Below are positions 1 to 4,850 of a stretch of 7,274 bases of DNA, piece by piece. Positions within the stretch are counted from its first letter, which is position 1; every line of letters begins with the position of its first letter. The translations under genes were made by a program, and so were the position numbers. The DNA comes from Flavobacteriales bacterium UBA7382 (lineage in GTDB: Bacteria > Bacteroidota > Bacteroidia > Flavobacteriales_D > Sanyastnellaceae), in contig DKNS01000009.1 of the NCBI GenBank assembly GCA_002469765.1, positions 16,589 through 23,862 of the forward strand, read 5' to 3'. The notes beneath the pieces are model-generated. The model searched no databases, was not told the origin of the DNA, and was given only the letters and a program-made list of their open reading frames with translations.

Positions 1-410
1 ATGGATCCCGCCCGCGCCTTGAGCATGGTGCGCATGACAGCTTTGGTCAGGTTGAAGCAGCTCTTCAGGTTGACGCTGATCACACGATCCCATTGATCCT
101 CGGTCATGCGCATAAGCAGGGTGTCGTCCGTGATGCCGGCGTTGTTGATCACAATGTCCACGGTCCCGAAGGCCTCCACGACCTCTTGGACCAGACGTTC
201 GGCGTCGGTCATGCTCGCTGCGTCCGATTGGAACCCTTGCACGATGCCTCCACCTGAACTGAGTTCGACTTCGAGGGCTTTGGCGGCTTCGGCTGAGCTG
301 CGATACGTGAACGCGACTTTGGCGCCGTGGGTGACGAACTGTTGGGCAATGGCCTTGCCAATGCCGCGGGAAGCGCCTGTCACGATGGCGACTTTTCCTT
401 CAAGAAGCAT
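1..410 (-). CDS. fabG: 3-oxoacyl-[acyl-carrier-protein] reductase FabG (partial, C-terminus outside window)
   Basis: This is a short-chain dehydrogenase/reductase that reduces 3-oxoacyl-ACP to 3-hydroxyacyl-ACP with NADPH in cytoplasmic type II fatty-acid synthesis. The reverse strand from ATG at 410 reads 136 codons into the window edge. The Rossmann cofactor motif TGASRGIG is at residues 11-18, an Asp at 63 falls where the adenine-ring contact normally sits, NNAG is at 89-92, and the SVNLK segment carries the structural Asn114. The catalytic Ser and YxxxK lie in the missing C-terminal half and cannot be checked. The start is firm: the frame upstream runs straight into the stop of the preceding gene four codons earlier (TAA TTC CAA TTC ATG). 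The gap to that gene is 9 bases with no Shine-Dalgarno, so it is probably co-transcribed. The FabG family is highly likely from the TYRSS and ITDDTLLMRM segments; a PhaB-type or beta-oxidation SDR role cannot be excluded from half a protein. Confidence 0.9.
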   Translation of the reverse strand, partial: MLLEGKVAIVTGASRGIGKAIAQQFVTHGAKVAFTYRSSAEAAKALEVELSSGGGIVQGFQSDAASMTDAERLVQEVVEAFGTVDIVINNAGITDDTLLMRMTEDQWDRVISVNLKSCFNLTKAVMRTMLKARAGS

Positions 411-419
411 GAATTGGAA

Positions 420-1241
420 TTAGGGTGTGTCTTGGGTGGGAGAGGTGGGGATCAAGTCGGCCGCCTCGGCGATGAGCTCGGCGATGTCTTTCACGTCGAT
501 TGAGCTCTCGCGTTCGGCGTTTTTCACGCCATCGGTCATCATGGTGTTGCAGAATGGACATCCCGTTGCCACCACTTGAGGATTGGTGTCCAGGACGTCT
601 TCAGTCCGTTCGTGGTTCACTTCGCGGTTGCCTTTCTCGGCCTCCTTGAACATTTGGGCACCTCCAGCTCCGCAGCACAATCCGTTTTGCTTGCAGCGCC
701 GCATCTCGACGAGCTCAGCATCCAAGGTGCCCAACACGTCCCGGGGAGCGGCGTATTCGCCGTTGCCTCGCCCGAGGTAACATGGGTCGTGGAAGGTGAT
801 CCTGCGCCCCTTGAAAGGATTGCCGTCGGCGACCTTGAGTCGGCCTTGGTCGATCAGGTCGCGGATGAACTGCGTGTGGTGCATCACCTCGTAGTTTCCA
901 CCGAGTTCAGGGTACTCGTTCTTGAGCACGTTGAAGCAATGGGGACAACCGGTGACGATGCGCTTGACTTCGTAGCCGTTCAGAACCGCGATGTTCTGTG
1001 CGGCTTGCATCTGGAACAAGAACTCGTTCCCTGCCCGCTTGGCAGGGTCGCCCGTGCAGCTTTCTTCGGCACCAAGCACCGCGAATGGCACCTCGCAGTG
1101 ATGGAGGATGCGTGCAATGGCCTTGGTGATGCGCTTGGCCCGGTCGTCAAAGCTTCCGGCACATCCCACCCAAAAGAGCACTTCTGGGGTTTGGCCTTGG
1201 GCGGTCATGTCCGCCAACGTGGGAACTGAAAAAGTGCTCAT
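420..1241 (-). CDS. Two-domain CCG (HdrB/EtfD C-terminal-like) iron-sulfur oxidoreductase subunit
   Basis: This 273-residue soluble protein has two cysteine-rich CCG domains, the type found in HdrB, GlcF, LutA and the C-terminal part of mycobacterial EtfD. The second domain has the full pattern: C154, CC at 189-190 followed by GAGG, and CPFC at 228-231. The first has C27, SC at 61-62 and CPHC at 99-102, so the first Cys of its CC pair is Ser. The segment EESCTGDPAKRAGNEF (58-73) is, from memory, typical of the EtfD-like branch. The protein has no signal peptide or membrane helix. The start at 1241 (MSTF) is preferred because it lies 2 bases after the upstream stop (TGA CC ATG); the frame is open to 1292, but that would overlap the previous gene by 49 bases and add a peptide unlike the family. 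It is probably the partner of the membrane Fe-S protein encoded just upstream, forming a quinone-linked oxidoreductase. The substrate is inferred, not shown. Confidence 0.88.
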   Translation of the reverse strand: MSTFSVPTLADMTAQGQTPEVLFWVGCAGSFDDRAKRITKAIARILHHCEVPFAVLGAEESCTGDPAKRAGNEFLFQMQAAQNIAVLNGYEVKRIVTGCPHCFNVLKNEYPELGGNYEVMHHTQFIRDLIDQGRLKVADGNPFKGRRITFHDPCYLGRGNGEYAAPRDVLGTLDAELVEMRRCKQNGLCCGAGGAQMFKEAEKGNREVNHERTEDVLDTNPQVVATGCPFCNTMMTDGVKNAERESSIDVKDIAELIAEAADLIPTSPTQDTP

Positions 1242-1243
1242 GG

Positions 1244-2566
1244 TCAGGCTTCTTTCGTCCAATCTCCACGGTTTGCAGCAGGGAATGCCCACGGCGCCCC
1301 GTTGTTTTCAATGTTGTTGAACATGCTCGTGATGGATTCCGGCGACTTGCTGTCTTCCATGATCAGGCTGCGACGCATGTCGAGCACGATGCCCATGGGC
1401 GAGATGTTCACGGGGCAGGCTTGTACGCATGCTTGGCATGAGGTGCAGGCCCAAAGTTCTTCCTCGGTGATGTAGTCGCCCAAGAGGGTCTTGCCGTCGC
1501 CTTCCCAGGCTCCACCGTTGGCGTCGCGCTGCTTCCCGATTTCTTCGATTCGGTCGCGCGTGTCCATCATGATCTTCCGCGGGGAAAGGAGTTTGCCGGT
1601 TTGGTTGGCCGGGCACTCGCTGGTGCAGCGACCGCACTCGGTGCATGTGTACGCTTCCATCAGTTGTTTCCAGCTCAAATCAGGAGCGTCCTTCGCCCCA
1701 AACTTGACCGGCGAGGCGTCTGGGTCTGGCGCCGGTGCCGCAAAAGGGTCGGCGTTGGGGTTCATCATGAGGTCCACTTCCTTCTTCACGGCGGCCATGT
1801 TGTCCATGGCGCCCTGGACCGTCAAGTCGCTGTAGTACGTGTTGGGGAAGGCCAGCAAAATGTGGAAGTGCTTGGAGTAGGTCACATACACCAAGAAGCA
1901 CAGGATGCCCAAAATGTGGAACCACCACATGCCGCGTTCCACGGCCACCACCCCAGTGTCGCTCAATCCCTGGTACAACGGCACCAGCCATTGGCTGACC
2001 GGGAACGATCCAGCCACGATGTAGTGGTCCAGACCACGGGTTTGGGCAATGTGGTCGGCCGCATTCATGCTGAGGAAAGCGAACATCAAGATCACTTCTG
2101 CCACCAAAATTAAATTGGCGTCCAGCGAAGGCCAACCGCCCATCTCAGGGCTGCGGAACCGGGCAATCGCCATTCCGTTGCGACGAACGAAGAAGACCAC
2201 GCATGCAAGGACCACCAGGGCCGCCAGCACCTCGAACGTGCCGATGAGGACATCGTATACAGGCCCCAAGAAGGCGAATGCACGGTGTGTACCCAACAAG
2301 CCGTCGATGACGATCTCGAGCAACTCGATGTTGATGACCACGAAGCCCACGTAGATCATGATGTGCATGACGCCAGCCACCGGCCGGGCCACCATTTTGC
2401 CTTGTCCAAGGGCCACGCGGGCCATCACCTTCCAACGGTCGGTCGCCCGGTCGGAGCGGTTCACGTCTTGACCTTGCAAGATGTTGCGCCGGATGAATCC
2501 GATGCGCTTGGCGAACAAGCCCACGCCTGCAGCGACACACATCGCGAAGAGGAGTTGAGCAATCAT
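1244..2566 (-). CDS. Membrane-bound Fe-S oxidoreductase subunit (HdrE/NarI-like membrane part plus dicluster ferredoxin domain)
   Basis: This 440-residue protein starts with about five hydrophobic helices (approximately residues 1-20, 68-90, 103-127, 150-169 and 214-231), followed by a cytoplasmic domain with two ferredoxin-type motifs. These are CTECGRCTSECP (Cys 308, 311, 314, 318) and CTSCQACVQACP (Cys 374, 377, 380, 384), each suited to one [4Fe-4S] cluster. Histidines at the helix edges (H68, H217, H233, H235) are candidate heme b ligands. A proline/alanine/aspartate-rich linker (about 275-290) joins the two halves. The architecture matches the N-terminal part of EtfD/EMO and HdrE plus HdrC proteins, which pass electrons to menaquinone. 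The start at 2566 (MIAQLLF) leaves a 4-base gap after the mce stop; the frame is open to 2608, which would overlap mce by 38 bases. No Shine-Dalgarno is visible, so coupled translation is likely. The general class is secure; the electron donor is inferred. Confidence 0.87.
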   Translation of the reverse strand: MIAQLLFAMCVAAGVGLFAKRIGFIRRNILQGQDVNRSDRATDRWKVMARVALGQGKMVARPVAGVMHIMIYVGFVVINIELLEIVIDGLLGTHRAFAFLGPVYDVLIGTFEVLAALVVLACVVFFVRRNGMAIARFRSPEMGGWPSLDANLILVAEVILMFAFLSMNAADHIAQTRGLDHYIVAGSFPVSQWLVPLYQGLSDTGVVAVERGMWWFHILGILCFLVYVTYSKHFHILLAFPNTYYSDLTVQGAMDNMAAVKKEVDLMMNPNADPFAAPAPDPDASPVKFGAKDAPDLSWKQLMEAYTCTECGRCTSECPANQTGKLLSPRKIMMDTRDRIEEIGKQRDANGGAWEGDGKTLLGDYITEEELWACTSCQACVQACPVNISPMGIVLDMRRSLIMEDSKSPESITSMFNNIENNGAPWAFPAANRGDWTKEA

Positions 2567-2570
2567 GTTG

Positions 2571-3632
2571 TCACGGGTTTTGAGAAGAACCGCCTTCTGC
2601 GGCTTCAAGTTCTTCCTGAATCAGACCCTTCAAGCGTTGCAGGTCCTTCTTGCTGAGATCCGACTTGGAACGCTTGCGGCCAAAGACGCTGACCTGCACA
2701 TACTTCCAAGGGTTCAGCTGGAGGTCGTCCAACAACAGTTGCAATTCCAAATTGGTGGCGACCAGTCCGTCGTGCAGGCTGTCGCTCTTCATCAACTTCC
2801 CCAGGGACCCTTCGCCTTCGGTGAGGTCCTTCGTGATTTGGCTGACATGGGTGAGGGCTTCGTTGGCCCGGGCCATGGTGGCCGCGAATTCGATGTTGGC
2901 CAACGAATCGCTGACGTCCGAGAAGTTCTCAATGGCGTTGGTCAGATCGCCGCTGCTCGCACGCAGGGTGCCAGAGAGGCTTTCCACGTTGGACATGACC
3001 AACCTGAAGTTGGTTCGGTTCTCGGCCACGGCACTGTCCAAGTTGGCGGCGGTGCGCTCCAGCGAATTCACGGTGCGCTCCATGCTCTCCAGCGCTGCGG
3101 GAACCTTGTCGGTCGCCTCGTTGTTGAAGATGCTTTCGATGTTCTCGATGACTTTTTCCACCCCCTTGATCAGGTCGGTGGTCTTGCGCTGCAGCGGTTC
3201 AATTTGCTTTTGAACCTGGGCGGCGATGTCGTCTTCAACGTTGTCCATCAGGGTGTCCCCGGGCATGGCCACTTCCTCAGAGTCTCCTTGCTCAATGCGG
3301 ATGGCTTTGGTGCCAAAGAGATCCGAACTGTGGATCATGGCCACAGAATTCTTGGCGAAGGTGAGGTCCGAATGGCTGACAGAAAATTCCACAAGCAAGT
3401 TTCCTGTTCCATCAGGCACAAACTCGATGGAGCGAATTTGTCCGACTTGAAACCCGTTGATGAGCACGGGGTTGCCAGTGGCCAGCCCTGACACGTTGTC
3501 GTAGACAGCGAAGAAACTATTGGACCGCGACAACGGGTTGAACCCCTTGAGGTAGTTCACCCCAAGTACGAGGAGGACAATGCCCGCAACAGCGAGTACC
3601 CCCACTTTGAATTCTGAACGCAAGGTGTTCAA
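2571..3632 (-). CDS. MCE/MlaD-family lipid transport protein, TTG start
   Basis: This 353-residue protein has one N-terminal membrane helix (about 10-28), an MCE domain (about 38-115, including NVSGLATGNPVLINGFQVGQI), and a long helical, probably coiled-coil tail (about 135-265). After that come a GEGSLGKLM turn (273-281), NPWKYVQVSVFGRK (307-320) and a charged C-terminus. MCE proteins form hexameric rings that carry phospholipids across the periplasm, usually with an MlaE-type permease and MlaF-type ATPase. The start appears to be TTG at 3632, sharing bases with the amidase stop (TTGA); no in-frame ATG exists before the MCE domain. A second TTG at codon 4 (3623) would also give a good protein. 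Overlap with the amidase implies translational coupling. No permease or ATPase gene is in the window, so those partners must lie elsewhere. Bacteroidota relatives are usually annotated MlaD family; the transported lipid is unknown. Confidence 0.9.
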   Translation of the reverse strand: MNTLRSEFKVGVLAVAGIVLLVLGVNYLKGFNPLSRSNSFFAVYDNVSGLATGNPVLINGFQVGQIRSIEFVPDGTGNLLVEFSVSHSDLTFAKNSVAMIHSSDLFGTKAIRIEQGDSEEVAMPGDTLMDNVEDDIAAQVQKQIEPLQRKTTDLIKGVEKVIENIESIFNNEATDKVPAALESMERTVNSLERTAANLDSAVAENRTNFRLVMSNVESLSGTLRASSGDLTNAIENFSDVSDSLANIEFAATMARANEALTHVSQITKDLTEGEGSLGKLMKSDSLHDGLVATNLELQLLLDDLQLNPWKYVQVSVFGRKRSKSDLSKKDLQRLKGLIQEELEAAEGGSSQNP

Positions 3633-4810
3633 GGGGATTGGGGATTGGTCATGCCGCGGGCTTGCGACATGGGGATTTGGTCTTCTCCATCGAACGCGAC
3701 CACGAAGGCCCCTTCAAAGCCGTCGGCGCGCAAGGCGACCTTGGCCTCGTGCGCTGCTTCTCGGGTGTGGTGGTGGCCAAGGATGTACTTGTGCATGCCA
3801 TGACGAATGTACGCCTTGGCGTCTGTGCGGCCGCGCAATTCGGGAGAATCTGGCGTGAGGGGCTCGCGAACAGTGCAAATTTGAACCCCAAACCACACAT
3901 CGTGGGAGAGGTCCATGAACGCATCCTTGGCGGCTTGCTGTGCGGGGTCTTCTGAAGATTCGGGGGTGTCGCTTTCGGGTGAAAGCGCCACGGGCGGTGG
4001 CGGTGGCGGGATGTCCTCGGCCCGAGCCGCGAGGTAGGTGTCTCGGAAGGCTCGGTACACGGCCGAGGCCATGTAAGCTTTGCCGCTCTCGGACCGCAGG
4101 AAGTCTTCTTCATCCGGATTGGTCAAGAACCCGAGTTCAACCAAGGCGCTCGGCATGGTGGTGTATGAGATGACGTAGAAGCCGGCTTGCTTCACCCCGC
4201 GGTCCTTGCGGCCGACGCGCTCCCGAAATTGGGATTGGATGGCGGCGCCCAGGGTGAGGCTGGCGTCGAGGTTGACGTTTTGGCGAAGCGACAGAGCGAT
4301 GTACGTGTCGGGGTCGTTGGGGTCAAACCCGTCGTAGTTCCGCTCATAGCCATCTTCGCTGAACATGGAGGCGTTCTCCCGCATGGCTACCCGGAGGCTT
4401 TCTTCTGACTTGTGCATGCCCATCACGTAAGTGCCTGCCCCTCTGGCGCCAGCGTTGTCGAACGCGTCACAATGGATGGAGATGAAGAGGTCGGCCTGGG
4501 CCTCGTTGGCGATGCGCACACGGTCTCGGAGGCCAGGGAAGCTGTCGTCCTTGCGGGTGTAGATGACATCGACCTCAGGTAAATTCTCTTCGATGTATTG
4601 TCCGATGCGAAGCGTGACATCAAGGGTGACGTCTTTTTCCGTGGTGTTGTACCGTCCCGTCCCGAGGTTGCCAGGGTCTTTCCCCCCATGCCCTGCATCC
4701 AGAACCACTGTGAGGCTTGGCTTGGCTGGGGCAAACGCCGCACAAAGTGTCACCAGGGCAATGCACCCTGCAATCACGCGTTGTTTGGCTACTTTTGGAC
4801 GCTGCTTCAT
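3629..4810 (-). CDS. N-acetylmuramoyl-L-alanine amidase (Amidase_3) with C-terminal SPOR-like domain
   Basis: This exported zinc enzyme cleaves the amide bond between N-acetylmuramic acid and L-alanine in peptidoglycan, as in septum splitting and wall turnover. The 393 residues comprise a signal peptide (about 1-27, basic start then IAGCIALVTLCAAFA), an Amidase_3 domain, a proline run (PPPPPP at 268-273) in an acidic linker, and a SPOR-like tail (about 305-383, from VWFGVQICT to AFDGEDQIPMSQA). The metal and catalytic residues are present: H41 in DAGHGG, E58 in TTEKDV, H113 in ISIHCDA and E225 in ALVELGFLTN. SPOR domains bind denuded glycan at the division site. The start ATG at 4810 is preferred over a longer frame to 4861 because it gives a clean signal peptide; there is no Shine-Dalgarno. 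It is the first gene of the five-gene minus-strand operon, and a TAnnTTTG box lies 10-17 bases upstream. Confidence 0.93.
   Translation of the reverse strand: MKQRPKVAKQRVIAGCIALVTLCAAFAPAKPSLTVVLDAGHGGKDPGNLGTGRYNTTEKDVTLDVTLRIGQYIEENLPEVDVIYTRKDDSFPGLRDRVRIANEAQADLFISIHCDAFDNAGARGAGTYVMGMHKSEESLRVAMRENASMFSEDGYERNYDGFDPNDPDTYIALSLRQNVNLDASLTLGAAIQSQFRERVGRKDRGVKQAGFYVISYTTMPSALVELGFLTNPDEEDFLRSESGKAYMASAVYRAFRDTYLAARAEDIPPPPPPVALSPESDTPESSEDPAQQAAKDAFMDLSHDVWFGVQICTVREPLTPDSPELRGRTDAKAYIRHGMHKYILGHHHTREAAHEAKVALRADGFEGAFVVAFDGEDQIPMSQARGMTNPQSP
4790..4797 (+). promoter_or_regulatory. Candidate Bacteroidota -7 box (TACTTTTG) for lptD
   Basis: TACTTTTG is a perfect match to TAnnTTTG, the -7 element of Bacteroidota housekeeping promoters. 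A start 5-8 bases downstream would give an lptD leader of about 46-49 bases. It lies inside the amidase signal-peptide codons on the other strand. A TTG -33 element is not seen at the usual spacing (the nearest trace is CTG at 4768-4770), so the call rests on the -7 box and its position. Confidence 0.42.
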
Positions 4811-4819
4811 GCCAGTAAT

Positions 4820-4827
4820 CAAACATA
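4820..4827 (-). promoter_or_regulatory. Candidate Bacteroidota -7 box (TATGTTTG) for the amidase operon
   Basis: Read on the minus strand this is TATGTTTG, a perfect TAnnTTTG. Its last base is 9 bases before the amidase ATG at 4810, so a transcript starting 5-8 bases downstream would have almost no leader. No convincing -33 TTTG is seen upstream. The nearly leaderless geometry would explain the lack of a Shine-Dalgarno at the amidase start. Confidence 0.4.
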
Positions 4828-4841
4828 CCTCAAGGCCCTGC

Positions 4842-4846
4842 GGAGG
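4842..4846 (+). promoter_or_regulatory. Shine-Dalgarno GGAGG for lptD
   Basis: GGAGG sits 4 bases before the lptD ATG at 4851. The spacing is a little short, but this is the only clear Shine-Dalgarno before any gene here, and it supports 4851 over the in-frame ATG at 4809. Confidence 0.5.
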
Positions 4847-4850
4847 CGCG

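Noticed and set aside
576..1229. A 217-codon open frame on the plus strand opposite the CCG protein gene
   Set aside because: It is fully antisense to a gene with clear cysteine motifs; its protein has no recognizable domain and reflects high-GC codon bias on the other strand.
1242..1292. Longer N-terminus (MGIPCCKPW...) for the CCG protein, with an extra Cys pair
   Set aside because: The extension overlaps the upstream coding sequence and reads an alternate frame of it; the start at 1241 sits 2 bases after the upstream stop and fits the family.
2565..3491. A 308-codon open frame on the plus strand opposite the MCE gene
   Set aside because: Although long, its translation is low-complexity (His, Val, Gly and Gln rich) and lies wholly opposite a well-supported MCE protein, so it is a shadow.
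4762..4774. Lipobox-like IAGC (residues 13-16) in the amidase leader, suggesting a lipoprotein
   Set aside because: The hydrophobic core lies after this Cys rather than before it, so signal peptidase II processing is unlikely; an ordinary signal peptide cut near AFA (25-27) fits better.
4563..4850. N-terminal extension of LptD in the open frame from 4563
   Set aside because: It is antisense to the amidase catalytic domain and would bury the signal peptide; starts at 4851, or less likely 4809, are sensible.
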